Assembly: GCA_027492485.1 (NCBI GenBank) | Contig: JAPUER010000083.1 | Location: 35,376-93,679, forward strand | DNA: 58,304 bases | Direction of reading: 5' to 3' | DNA from: Betaproteobacteria bacterium | GTDB lineage: Bacteria; Pseudomonadota; Gammaproteobacteria; Burkholderiales; Casimicrobiaceae | Part shown: positions 9,167 through 20,000 of the stretch, in pieces | Position numbering within the stretch: the first letter of the stretch is position 1 | How the letters are laid out: every line of letters begins with the position of its first letter | Notes under the pieces: generated by a model | What the model was told of the DNA's origin: nothing | The model's database searches: none | What the model saw: only the letters and a program-made list of their open reading frames with translations | Position numbers and translations under genes: made by a program

Positions 9167-10480
9167 CTATGCGCCCAGTGCTTCCGCATACGCGGGCCAG
9201 GCGAACAGGCTGGCATGGACCCGCGGCGTGTAGAAGCGCAGTTTCGGGATGCGGTGGGCAGCCAGTCTGGCAGCGATGTCTGCGGCGCCGAGCGTCACCG
9301 GATTGCCCCGCATCGATGCACACGCCATGCCCCACTCGCAACCGTACACCGGCATGAAGGCTTTGTAGGCTGCGACCTCGGCGAAGACGCTACGCAGTTG
9401 CGCGAGCGTGCTTCGGAAGCGCTGCGGGTGATAGAACGCGCTGCCGATATGCAGTGTCACCAGCCCATCGGGCGTTAGTCGCGAGCGAATCAGCGCATAG
9501 GTGTCGGCACTGTAGAGGGCGCTTGCCGGGCTGCCGTCGTCGCCGGGATCGGTGAGATCCATCACGATCAGGTCGTACTGCGCTTCGCTTTCGCGCAAGC
9601 CAGCAATGGCGTCGCCGATGCGGACATCGACCCGTGGATGGTCAAGCGCTCCGGCGTTCACCGTCTGCCATTGCTGACGGCAACTGGCGACGACGACTGG
9701 GTCGAGCTCGGCCACCACAATGCGCTCGATGCCCGGATAACGCAGCAGTTCGCGGGCCGAGCAGCCATCGCCGCCGCCCATGATGAAGGCGGACCCCGGG
9801 TTGCCGTGGGTCAGCGCCGGCACATGCACCATGCATTCGTGATAGATGAATTCGTCGCGCTCGCTGGCCATGAAGGCACCGTCGAGCGCAAACACGCGAC
9901 CGAGGGCACGCGTGTCGTGCCATTCGAGCCGTTGCACTGGCGTCGGCACGACGTCGGGTGGGCGTCGTCGTGCAAAACCGTGAACGACATCCGGCGTCAA
10001 CCATTCCAGCGTCAGGTGAGCGGCATCGGGCGAATCGGGTGATTGCGGTGCGCCGCGCAGCAGGCTGTTGCGGTTACTGCGTCCCGGCGCGAACAGTTGC
10101 ACCAGCGAATCGGTGGCCGCCTGCGCCTTTGCCGAATTGTCGTGACGGAAGTTGCACACGTAGACGTCGAGCGTCACCGCGTTCAGCTCCGGCCAGGTGT
10201 GCACCGCGAGGTGCGATTCGGCCAGCAGGACCAGCCCGGTCACGCCGCCCGGTTGGCCGTCGGCATTGGCGAACTGATGGAAATCGTCGCCGACTACCGT
10301 CAATCCCGTGTTGCGCAGCAGACGGATACAGGCCTCCTGCAAGGCCCCGCGGTCGACCATGAGGTCACGACCGGCGCGGCAATCGAAAAGATCGGCAGTG
10401 AGATGAAGTCCCTGCATGTCGGTCGGCAACTGGTAGTGAAAGCAATGCCCGCACGCGGCGGGCACGATGGACGCCGGCAC
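9167..10480 (-). CDS. S-adenosylmethionine decarboxylase-spermidine synthase fusion
   Basis: 437 residues with two enzymes in one chain. Residues about 10-140 are a SpeH-type AdoMet decarboxylase: the self-cleavage site is E88-S89 in AESHLAVHTWPE, where S89 becomes the pyruvoyl group, and C110 fits the catalytic cysteine. Residues about 180-437 are a SpeE-type aminopropyltransferase with the methyltransferase-like nucleotide loop MGGGDGCSARELL and the following AELDP. The usual D-S-T-D-P substrate motif reads DLTDP here. The fusion would decarboxylate AdoMet and pass the aminopropyl donor directly to putrescine. The start codon is a GTG with a weak ribosome-binding site. It lies 16 bases after the DsrE-like gene on the same strand. 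Confidence 0.9.
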   Translation of the reverse strand: MPASIVPAACGHCFHYQLPTDMQGLHLTADLFDCRAGRDLMVDRGALQEACIRLLRNTGLTVVGDDFHQFANADGQPGGVTGLVLLAESHLAVHTWPELNAVTLDVYVCNFRHDNSAKAQAATDSLVQLFAPGRSNRNSLLRGAPQSPDSPDAAHLTLEWLTPDVVHGFARRRPPDVVPTPVQRLEWHDTRALGRVFALDGAFMASERDEFIYHECMVHVPALTHGNPGSAFIMGGGDGCSARELLRYPGIERIVVAELDPVVVASCRQQWQTVNAGALDHPRVDVRIGDAIAGLRESEAQYDLIVMDLTDPGDDGSPASALYSADTYALIRSRLTPDGLVTLHIGSAFYHPQRFRSTLAQLRSVFAEVAAYKAFMPVYGCEWGMACASMRGNPVTLGAADIAARLAAHRIPKLRFYTPRVHASLFAWPAYAEALGA

Positions 10481-10496
10481 GTGCGGCGTGTTGGGC

Positions 10497-10919
10497 TCAG
10501 GGCTTGATGTAGGCGTAGTGTTCGCGCGTCTGCAACTGCGCGATGCGCACCACGCCCGACGGCGTGTAGTCGGCGTCGAGAACGAACTGATCCTTCTTGA
10601 GGTTGCGGTTCTTCAGCGTGATTTCGCAGATCTCGAACTTCACGCCACGCGCCTTCAGCGCCGAGACCAGTGGTGCGTATTCGGTCTTGCTTTTTTCTTC
10701 CTTTGCGCCTTCCATCAGCAGGTCCACCCCTTCCGCATGCGTGACCACGATGATCCTGGTGTCGGGAGCGGTGTCGAGATGGTTGCGGATGTTGCGCAGG
10801 CCCTTGAGCCCTTGCGCCGCTGCGTTGTCGATGTGATAGATCACCTTGTCCTGCGCCGCCGCCACACCGGAGGCGAGCAGCAGGACGGCGACGAACAGGG
10901 AACGAACCAGGGTACGCAT
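10497..10919 (-). CDS. Periplasmic DsrE-family protein
   Basis: 140 residues with an N-terminal signal peptide (RSLFVAVLLLASGVAAA) followed by a DsrE/DsrF-like alpha/beta domain that begins KVIYHIDN and continues RIIVVTHAEGVDLLM. The conserved cysteine in KFEICEITL sits where sulfur-relay DsrE proteins have their single cysteine, so sulfur binding is possible. It precedes the polyamine fusion gene on the same strand and may be co-transcribed with it, which is an odd pairing. Exact role unknown. Confidence 0.8.
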   Translation of the reverse strand: MRTLVRSLFVAVLLLASGVAAAQDKVIYHIDNAAAQGLKGLRNIRNHLDTAPDTRIIVVTHAEGVDLLMEGAKEEKSKTEYAPLVSALKARGVKFEICEITLKNRNLKKDQFVLDADYTPSGVVRIAQLQTREHYAYIKP

Positions 10920-11046
10920 AAAACAGACTCCTCAAACTCCTGAGCGAAAGCGGAACACGGCGCATCGGCGCCGCATCCGGCCGCACGCAGCGCGGGCCGG
11001 CCGGGCAGTGTAGCGCCTGTGCCGTTCGCCCTTGCGCCACCCTGCG

Positions 11047-11874
11047 TCAGAGCCGCAACACCGCGGTCGCGCTGCCCAATCGCGCGCTCGCCATCCAGGC
11101 AAATATCGAATCGACCGTCACGGTCTCGATGCGATCCGAATAGCGCTTCTCGTTGGGATGATCGTCAAACGCGATGTTGGCGGCGCTCATGCGGCCACCG
11201 AGTCGGGTCAGCGGGCCGAGCGTGAGCGTTGTCGGTTGATAGTTTTTGTAGCGCAGCCAGGCCTGAGCCTGGACGCGCGTGCGGATGTCGCTGTCTATCG
11301 CCATCGCGAGCGTCTCGAGCGCCCACTGATTGGACTGCTGATACTTTTCGGACCACGGATAGCTCACGATGTTGTAGGGCTTGTGGTGCAACGCGGCCAC
11401 CCGCGTGCCGTCGGTGAGCAGGGCGTACATGCGTTCCTGGATTTCGGCAGTCGGCACGACCCAGGCGGTCTCGTAGCGGAACGGGTCATCGAGGAAGAAT
11501 TCGCCGAGACCCTGGCGGTAGATCGAGGCGTCGGCGGCGCCGCAGGCATTTAGCTTGTGCACGACCAGCCACTGTCCGCTCGCCGCCTTGTAGGCCCAGC
11601 CCAGGTGCGAATAGCGCAAGCCGTACTTGCCGAGATCCTGGCCGGCCCGTGCCAGCAGCACGACGCGGGCGCCGCTGTCGTTGAGCGCGGCGTGGGTACG
11701 CTCGGCGAGCGTCATGCCTTTCTCGACGGCGCGGGAATCGGCGGGCCGCGTTTCGCAGGAGCGGCCGGCATGGGCACTGGCGATGCCCAGCGCGAACGCC
11801 ACGAGCGCAGCGCACAAGATGGTGGTTTTACGTGCCGCCAGGTTGCGCGGCACGGCGGTTGCGATGTCGTTCAT
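11047..11874 (-). CDS. DUF2145-like exported protein
   Basis: 275 residues with a signal peptide (TTILCAALVAFALGIASAHA). The mature part, with SCETRPADS, LGWAYKAASGQWLVVHKLNAC and LHHKPYNIVSYPWSEKYQQSN, resembles the DUF2145 family of exported proteobacterial proteins of unknown function. The ATG at 11874 is chosen because GAGGTG sits just upstream; a TTG twelve bases earlier is less likely. The gene starts nine bases after the stop of the preceding secreted hypothetical gene, so the two form an operon. No catalytic motif can be assigned with confidence, though the single conserved H and N residues recall papain-like peptidases. Confidence 0.75.
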   Translation of the reverse strand: MNDIATAVPRNLAARKTTILCAALVAFALGIASAHAGRSCETRPADSRAVEKGMTLAERTHAALNDSGARVVLLARAGQDLGKYGLRYSHLGWAYKAASGQWLVVHKLNACGAADASIYRQGLGEFFLDDPFRYETAWVVPTAEIQERMYALLTDGTRVAALHHKPYNIVSYPWSEKYQQSNQWALETLAMAIDSDIRTRVQAQAWLRYKNYQPTTLTLGPLTRLGGRMSAANIAFDDHPNEKRYSDRIETVTVDSIFAWMASARLGSATAVLRL

Positions 11875-11882
11875 GCTGCACC

Positions 11883-12365
11883 TCAATAGGTGATGCGTTC
11901 GTTGTGCAGCAGCGCCCGACCGAGCTCGTTGGGCACGAAGGCGATGGCCTCGCCAAGCACCGAAAGCACGGCACCCGATGCGAGTACGCCGACCTGCACG
12001 CTTCTGCCGACGTTAACCGCTGCGCGTTCCATCGCCCGGCCCGAGAATTCGAGCGTGACCAGCGCACCATCGGACGCGCGCTCGAGTACACAGAGGGTGC
12101 CGCGAGCCGTCGATTCGACCGACTTCACAATCAGCGTGGCGCCACCAACCGAGAGCGCGACGGGCAATGTCGCCACCGCCGCACTCGCGGCGCCGGTGCT
12201 GATGACGACCGAGGCGACGGGCAGCGCCGAGAGTGCACTGAGTTCCGAGAGGCCGTCGTTGCGGTGCGCGTGGCTGGCAGTCGGCAGCGCGAGGACAAGC
12301 GACAGCATGATCGCGGCGGTGAGTTTGTGTGCGCCGCGCGAAAGAGGGGTATTGATTGCAGGCAT
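11883..12365 (-). CDS. Hypothetical exported protein in operon with DUF2145 gene
   Basis: 160 residues starting MPAINTPLSRG, with a signal peptide ending near PTASHAH. The mature protein is small, hydrophobic-patched and alanine/valine/serine-rich, with a late segment EFSGRAMERAAVNVGRSVQVGV. I do not recognise the family. It lies immediately upstream of the DUF2145 gene (nine bases) and the pair probably acts together in the periplasm or envelope. The frame is open upstream to 12539 but those residues are basic and low in hydrophobicity, so the later start with a signal peptide is preferred. Confidence 0.6.
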   Translation of the reverse strand: MPAINTPLSRGAHKLTAAIMLSLVLALPTASHAHRNDGLSELSALSALPVASVVISTGAASAAVATLPVALSVGGATLIVKSVESTARGTLCVLERASDGALVTLEFSGRAMERAAVNVGRSVQVGVLASGAVLSVLGEAIAFVPNELGRALLHNERITY

Positions 12366-12609
12366 GGCTGGATTAATTCCCGAAGTGGATGACGGAGCGA
12401 ACTCTTGCACGCCCGATGGCGCTGCACTAGCGCTGCCCTGCGGGTGGAAATTCTCGGCGCGGACGGTAGCGAAAATCGATACGTTGCGACGGTGAAGACA
12501 GCCTTGAGCCGCCTTGCGCATCGGCCGCAGGCTCTTCACGGACGAACGCGCGTGCCGAAAGTGGACGTGACGGGCCGGCCACCGAGGGGCGGTGAATTAA
12601 TGTTTCGCC

Positions 12610-13362
12610 ATGACATTTTCCGTAGCTGCGCCCGAGCACTGGCTCATCCTCGCAGCCTGTGCCTTTCTGGCCGGGCTGGTTCGTGGTTTTTCCGGCTTCG
12701 GTCTGTCGGCGGTGCTAGTGGCCAGCGCGTCGTTCGTCATCTCTCCCAAACAGATCATCCCGACCGCGCAAACCCTCGAGGTGATCGCCAGCATCGCACT
12801 GATCCCTACCGTATGGCGCGACGTCGATTGGCGGTGGCTGGCGCCGATGGCCGTGGCTTACCTGTTGTCCATCCCGTTGGGGGTTGCTGCGCTGGCCCAC
12901 TTGCCGGAGACGACGATTCGTCTGGGCGGCTGCTTGCTGCTGCTGGTGGCCTGCACCTGCCTGCTGGCCAATCGCCGGCCGAATTTGCCCGATGGCTTCG
13001 CGCTTCGCTTCGGTACCGGTCTGGTGGCCGGCTTCTTTGCCGGCGCGTCGTCGCTTGGCGGCATGGTGGCATCGGTGATGTTGTTCGCCGTTGCGCTACC
13101 GGCGAAGAATCTGCGGGCAACGCTGATCGTGCTGTTTTTTGGCAGCGCGCTGTACTCGCTATCGTGGGGCAGCTGGCATGGCGTCGTGACCCAACAGACG
13201 TTCACGCGGGCGGCGTGGCTCGCGTTGCCTCTGCTGGCTGGCATCGCGGTTGGTTCGCGCGGCTTCCGCCACGTCACCGAGGCGGGTTTTCGCCGCGCCG
13301 TGCTGGCCGTGCTCGCCGTGTTGGCGCTGGCCGGGGCGGTCAGCGCGCTGTGGCCGGCGTGA
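12610..13362 (+). CDS. TauE/SafE (TSUP) family membrane transporter
   Basis: 250-residue polytopic membrane protein with about eight hydrophobic segments, typical of the TauE/SafE sulfite-exporter family. The N-terminal segment AGLVRGFSGFGLSAVLVAS and the mid-protein repeat AGFFAGASSLGGMVASV are the duplicated family signatures. Members export sulfite, sulfoacetate or other small organosulfur anions, but the substrate cannot be read from sequence. It is divergent from the DUF2145 operon and its stop abuts the stop of the convergent thioesterase gene. Confidence 0.88.
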   Translation: MTFSVAAPEHWLILAACAFLAGLVRGFSGFGLSAVLVASASFVISPKQIIPTAQTLEVIASIALIPTVWRDVDWRWLAPMAVAYLLSIPLGVAALAHLPETTIRLGGCLLLLVACTCLLANRRPNLPDGFALRFGTGLVAGFFAGASSLGGMVASVMLFAVALPAKNLRATLIVLFFGSALYSLSWGSWHGVVTQQTFTRAAWLALPLLAGIAVGSRGFRHVTEAGFRRAVLAVLAVLALAGAVSALWPA

Positions 13363-13773
13363 CTACTCGACGTCGCCCGGCTGTGCGCGCCAGAATTTGA
13401 AAGTGCCCATCGCGCTGGCGACCAGATCACCGCTCGCGTCGTGCACGTGCGCTTGGCACGAACACAGCGAGTTGCCCGCGTGCAGCACGCGGCCTTCCGC
13501 TGTCAGCGGGCCGCGGCCGGGTTTGACGAAGCGCGTTGACATTTCGACAGTGACTACGCTATGCGAGGGCGCCGACTCGAGCGAGGTCGCTGCCCTCGCC
13601 ATCGCAACGTCGAGCAGGGTCATGAGCACGCCACCGTGCGCGGCCGGAATCAGATTGCAGAACTCGTCGCGCAACTCCGGCAGTCGCAGCCGCGAACTGC
13701 CGGCGGCGGCGTCATGCTGCTGCAAGCCCAGCAGTTTGAGGAATGGGATGCGGTCGAGCGGGGTCGGAGGCAT
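13363..13773 (-). CDS. PaaI-like hotdog thioesterase
   Basis: 136 residues, the usual size of a hotdog-fold acyl-CoA thioesterase. The helix-loop signature AAHGGVLMTLLDVAMARAA carries the conserved H-G-G and catalytic acidic residue of the PaaI branch, and VTVEMSTRFVKPGRGPLTAEG is the following strand pair. It would hydrolyse a short acyl- or arylacyl-CoA. It converges tail-to-tail with the TauE/SafE gene with no gap, so no terminator fits between the two. Confidence 0.88.
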   Translation of the reverse strand: MPPTPLDRIPFLKLLGLQQHDAAAGSSRLRLPELRDEFCNLIPAAHGGVLMTLLDVAMARAATSLESAPSHSVVTVEMSTRFVKPGRGPLTAEGRVLHAGNSLCSCQAHVHDASGDLVASAMGTFKFWRAQPGDVE

Positions 13774-14062
13774 GGCGATTGGAAATGCGATCGATGGTCG
13801 CGCCGGCGGGGCCGAGAATTGGGCTTGATGATAGCGACGGCGCCCGGCACCGCCCGGGTGGCGCAGTTCCGTTCGAACGGATCGGGGTTCACCGGATGCG
13901 CAGCGTGAACGCTGTCATGACCATGACGTTGTCATGTTGGCGGCGCTATCAAATGTGTTGGCGCCTAAGACTTTCCCTATTACTATTCTCCCAAGCTAGC
14001 GCTCAAGATAGTGTGTGCGTCGGCGCCACCTGCGGGTGGCGCGACGTCGCTGCGGGGGAATC
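13774..14062 (+). other. Leader of the giant gene with a small hairpin
   Basis: This 289-base gap is more AT-rich in its middle than the neighbours (around 13930-14010), as expected for a promoter region of the giant gene. A short hairpin, GCGCCACC (14023-14030) pairing with GGTGGCGC (14035-14042), lies about 20 bases before the ATG and upstream of the GGGGGAA ribosome-binding site. No clear -35/-10 pair was recognised. Confidence 0.4.
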
Positions 14063-17000
14063 ATGAATTTGTTTGAAACGTCGGATCATTCCGTGTGCAA
14101 CGACGCCGACGGCATGCGCGCCGCAAGATCGTTGTCCGCCAGCTGGCGGCGGCTACGTGGCGCCACAGCAACGGTCTTGAGCGTCGCCGTTCTCGCCGGG
14201 GCCACTGTCGCCGGTGCCGCGACCACGACCTTCGGGGTACTGCTGGACACCGACAACAACGCCAGTTCCGGCTGCGCCATCAACACCGCAGATGGTTCGT
14301 TTGCCGGCGTCGAAACGGTGCTCAGTACGACAGTCGTGGCCGATTCCAGTGGCTATCGGGTCACCAGCAGGACATTGCAGACCTGTACTGGATCGGGGCT
14401 ATCCACTCCAGTGGTACTCGACAGCACCGCGTTTCCGGTGGCACGCGGCTATGGGGTCAACGGCGCCTCAGCGGTCGAGACTTACATCCCCGTAATATTT
14501 CTGCCGCGAACCGGCCTGAAGATGCGGCTCGGCCTGACGACCGTCGGTGCCGACGGCGTCACCGGTGCGGATGCTGTGTTGTCGAACAACGGCGCCACCA
14601 TTCTGTTGGATGCGCCGCTGCCGATTGTGGTGCCGGCGCTTTCCACGCTGGCGCTTGGCCTTACCGCCCTGTTGTTGGCCATTGCCGTCTGGTATGCCCG
14701 GAGACGCGGCTGGCATGGCATACAGCTGGTGGTAGTTGCAGTATTTGCCATTTCACTTTCGGGCCAGATCATTGCGGCGATTGTTCGCGACGGGTTGATC
14801 ACCGACTGGAGCGGCGTGCCCGCGCTGGCGACCGATCCGCTCGGCGATGCGCCGTCCGGTACCGATATGTCGGCTTTCTATGCAACCTATGACGGCCAGG
14901 ATCTGTATTTCCGTATCGACACCGTTCTGAATTCGCCGCCGGTGGCGAATGCGCAAAGCGTGACCGCGAAAGTAGGCGAAACGCTGCCGATCACGCTGAC
15001 CGGCGCCGATTACGAAAATTCGCCGCTCACCTTCACCGTACTCACCCAGCCCGCGCAGGGCGTGCTCGCCGGCACGGCGCCCAACGTCACCTACACAGCG
15101 AACGCCAACGCGTCCGCCAGCGACAGCTTTACCTTCAAGGTCAACGACGGTGCCCTGGATTCGGCCACGGCGACCATCAGCATCGCCAACACGCGTGCCC
15201 CGGCAATCACCAGCGCCAACAGCGCGCTGTTCATCCCCGGCCAGGCCAATACCTTCGCCATCGCATCGAACGGCATGCCGACACCGACGGCCAGCATCAC
15301 CGGATGCTCGCCGGCGCTACCCGCGAGCATTACCTTCACGGCCGACAGCAATGGTGGCGGCACGCTGGCGGGCAACCCGACGGCGGCGCAGGCGGGCAAT
15401 TACGTCTGCACCGTCAGTTCGATCAACGGCATCACGCCCAACGCGACGCAGGCGTTCACCCTGCAGGTCGGTGCAGCGCCGACGTTCACCAGCGCCACGA
15501 CGATCAACGCGATCGAGGGTCAAGTGCTGAATTTCGCGCCGACCGTCAACGCCGCGCCAGCGGTGACCAGTTTCACGCAATCCGGCACCTTGCCGAGCGC
15601 CGTGAGCTTTGCATGGACCAGCGGCAACACCGCGTCGCTCACGAGTACCCCTGCGATCTGCACGCGCGGCTCTTACCCCATCAGCTTCGCTGCGGCCAAT
15701 GGTGTGCCGCCGAATGCAACGCAGAACGCCACGCTTGTCGTGGCTGCGGTGAATCAGGCGCCGAGCTTCACGGCCGGCGCCGCGGTCACCGTGCTTGAAG
15801 ACTCGGGGGCGTATGCGCAACCCTGGGCCACCGCGGTTTCCGCCGGCCCGAGCTGCGAATCCACGCAGACCCTGAGCTTCCAGCTCACAGGCAATTCGAA
15901 TACCGCCCTGTTCTCGACGCAGCCGGCAATCAGCCCGAGCGGCCAACTGACCTTCACGCCCGCCGCCAACGCCAACGGCAGCGCCACCATCACAGTTCGC
16001 GTGCAGGACAACGGCGGCACCGCCAACGGCGGCACGGACACTAGCACGCCATCTACATTGACCATTAACGTGACACCGGTGAACGATGCGCCGAGCTTCA
16101 CCAAGGGCTTCGATGTCACGGTGTCGCAAAATGCACCCGCGCAAAGCGTCGCCGGTTGGGCCACGGCCATCAGCGCGGGCCCGGCCGACGAAGCCGGACA
16201 GTCGCTCAGTTTTCAGGTAACGGGAAATACCAACCCGGCGATGTTCAGCGCGGCACCGGCGATCACGGCGAGCGGCACGCTGACCTTCACACCGGCGATC
16301 GACCAACCCGGCACGGCGGCGATCACGGTGGTGCTCAAGGACAGCGGCGGCACGGCCAATGGGGGCGCCGACACCAGCGCGCCGCAAACGTTCAACATTA
16401 CCGTCACTTTTGTCAACCAGGCGCCGAGCTTCATGAAGGGCGCCGATCAGACAGTGCTTGAAGACGCAGGCGCGCAAAGCGTTGCCAATTGGGCCACGGC
16501 GATTAGCGCCGGGCCGCCGAGCGAATCGGGGCAGACGGTGGTGATCCAGGTCGGGGCCAACACCAATCCAACGCTATTTGCCGTGGCACCCGCCGTGTCA
16601 CCCACCGGCACGCTCACTTACACGCCTGCTGCCAATGCCTGCGGCGCGGCCACTATTACCTTGCGGGCGCAGGACAACGGTGGCGTCGACCGCGGGGGCG
16701 TCGACACCAGCCCGACGCAGACGTTTGTCATCACGGTCGTCTGCGTGAATGATGCGCCGTCGTTTATTGCCGGCAGCACACCTGTCACCGTCGCCGCGAA
16801 CTCGGGCGCCTACGATCAGCCGTGGGCCAGCGGTATCAGCATGGGGCCCGCCAACGAGGCCGGACAAACCGCCGCCTTCATCGTCTCCAACGTGAGCAAC
16901 CTAGGCTTGTTCAGCGCAGCACCGGTGGTGACTGCGGCCGGACGCCTGCAGTTCATCCCGGCAACAAACACGGGCGGTACGTCAACCTTCGACGTCAGGC

Positions 17001-20000
17001 TTCAGGACAACGGCGGCACCGCGAACGGCGGCGTGGACACCTCCGGCACGGTGACGGTGACGATCAACGTCAATCAGGCGGTACAGGCGGCGAACGATAG
17101 CTACAGCACGCCGATGGGCACCATCTTCAATAGCCTGCCATTCAGCGGCGGCACCGGCCCCAGCGCGCTGGCGAACGATACGCTCGGCTTCCCGGTCAGT
17201 GCGCCGACTGGCATCAGTAATCTCAAGGTCGTGGGCTGGAAGGCAGGCACACCGGTCAACGTGACGAACGCCGGTCCGGTGGCGACGAGCACCTTCTGGG
17301 GGTTCCCCGTACCGGTGTCGGACGGCCTCGTCGCGTTGTTCCACCCGACTGCGCCTGGTGGCGTATCGCTGACGCCGCCGGCCAACTTCTGGGGCTATGT
17401 GGAGTTCGACTACACGCTGTCGAATGGCGCCACGTCGTCGACCGCCACCGTGCACATTGATGTCACCAAGGCCCCGGTCGCGACGGCCGACAGTGGCTAT
17501 CTCGGCCTGACGACAGCCATCAACGTGGCGGCACCCGGACTGCTCGGCAACGACGACCTCGGCTGGCAGCTTGCCACGCTGGTGAGCTATGGCGGCGGAT
17601 CGCTCGGCGGCACGGTCGACGATCACGCGGCCGGCAGCACAACACCGTTTGTCGCGGCAGGTGGGCGCGCGCTCCAGGTCAATGCCGACGGCAGTTTCTC
17701 GCTCGGCGCCGGCCCGGTGCTGACCTCCACCGTGACCTTCGACTACAAGATTCAGAATGCCTCGGGCACATCGACGGGTACCGTGACCATCACCGCGCCG
17801 ACGCCGCCGTCGGTCACCTCGAACCCTGCGAATGCTAGCGTGAACGTCGGCACGGCGGCCACGTTCACTGCGGGGGCCAGCGGCAACCCGACGCCGACGG
17901 TGCAATGGCAGTTCAGCACCGACGCCGGCGCGACGTGGAGCGATGTTGTTGGTGCCAACAGCACCACGCTCACGGTTACCGCCGCGGTCGCCGATGACGG
18001 CAAGCGCTATCACGCCGTGTTTACCAACGCGGTGGGAAGCGCAACATCGACCGGCGCCACGTTGACGGTGCTCGTGCCGCCGCCGACGGTGACAACGAGC
18101 GGAGGTACGGCGACATTCACCGAAGATGGTGGTGCAGTCGTGGTCGACAACGGGTTGACGCTCACCGTGGCTGCCGGTCAGCTCACGGGTGCGACCGTGC
18201 AGATCACGGGCAATCTCGCGAGTGCGGAAGATTTGCTGCTGTTCACCAACACCGCAACGATCACTGGCAGCTACACGGCGGCGACCGGCCTGCTCACCCT
18301 GACGGGCACGGACAGCGCCGCGAACTACCAGGCGGCGCTGCGCTCCGTCCAGTTCGGCAACAATTCGCAAAACCCGTCGACGCTGACGCGCACGGTGAGC
18401 TTCAAGGCCAGCAATCTTTCCGGCGCCAGCGGTGCAGCTACCAAGGCTGTTGCGATCGTCGCCATCAACGACGCCCCGGTCGTCACTACATCCGTGGGCG
18501 CGACCTCCTACACCGAGCCCAGCGGCACCGCTGCGATTACGGCCTCGTCGGCTGTTGCAGTCGATCCCGCCCTGACCGTGACGGATGTCGACAGCGCCAA
18601 TCTGGTCGGCGCGACCATCTCCATCTCGGGTGGCGACGCGGCCGACGTGCTCAGCTTCGTCAATACGCCCACCATCACGGGCAGCTTCGCAAGCCCCACG
18701 CTGACACTGACGGGCACCGACACCGTTGCCAACTATCAGGCCGCGCTGCGCAGTATCAGGTTCTACAACACCTCACACGACCCGCTGGCTGGTAATCGCA
18801 CGGTGGGCTTCCAGGTGAATGACGGCGCCGCTGCCAACAACCTCAGCACGGTCGCAAACAAGACAGTGAACCTGGTGGCGACCAACACGCCACCGATTGC
18901 GAAACCCTACACGTCGGCTCAAAACGGCAAACTCAACGCGCAGGCCGGCATTCCGATTGCCTACGCCGCGGGTACCCTCACCGGCACCGATGCCGAAGCC
19001 GGCACCACGGTGAGCGTGAACACGACGCCTGCGAGCGTCTGCGCCGATTGCAGCATCTCGATCAACGCCAACGGCGGCTTTACCTTTACCGCGCCTCCGT
19101 CGGCCGCAGGCACCGATGTCACGTTCACCTACACCGTGAGCGACAACGGCACGCCGGGCGCGGCAGCGACCAGCGCTGCGGCAAGCGTGACCTTCACCGT
19201 AGCCGCCCCGGCGATCTACTTCGTTTCATCCGCGGGATCCGGCGCCAGCAGTTGTGCGCTGGACGTCCCGTGTACGCTGACGCGCGCCGTGGCGGCGATT
19301 GGTGCGAACGTCAATTCGCACATCTTCATCATGGACAATGGCAACTACACTACGCCGTCCGCCATCGCGCTCAACAACGGCAACGGCATGATCGGGCAAG
19401 GAGTGACGGCGGAGAGCTTCGACGCACTTTTCGGCATCACACCACCCGCAGGATCGACCGCGCGGCCGACCGTCAACTTGACGGCGCCGACCGTGCACAC
19501 GACAGTCACCGCGAACACGCTCAGCCACATCCGTGGGCTCAATCTGCGACCGGTGGCGGGCGCAAACAAAGGCATCACGGCCAACGGCAAGTCCGGCATC
19601 ATCATGACCGAACTGACGATCAACATGACCACCAATGGCGCAACCGGCAACGCGCTCGACTTCACGAACAGCTCGTTCAGCTATCTCGCGGGAACGGGCG
19701 GTGTGGGTGGTCTGGTCGTCACGGCGTCCACGGGTGGCGGACTGGTGGCCTCGGGCGGAGGAACGATCACCGTTCAGGGCACGGGCAACACCATCACCAC
19801 CACGGCCGGCACGGCACTCAGCGTCTCGGGCACCACCATAGCCGGGTCCGGCTTGACCTTCCAGACCATCAACGTCAATGGCGCCAACATGGGCATCAAC
19901 CTGAGCAACACGGGTACTGGGGGCTTGACCGTCACCGGCAACTCGGGCGGAACCTGCGGTGGCGTTGTGGCTAACAACACTACGATTGCGACGGCGCCCA

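Noticed and set aside
13899-14066. Small plus-strand frame with a signal-peptide-like segment before the giant gene
   Set aside because: It has no ribosome-binding site, ends in the giant gene's start and lies in an AT-richer promoter-like region; the hydrophobicity is likely chance.
16982-18370. Open frame (462 codons) on the minus strand within the giant gene
   Set aside because: Arginine/glycine/histidine-rich shadow of the repeat domains with no ribosome-binding site and no motif.
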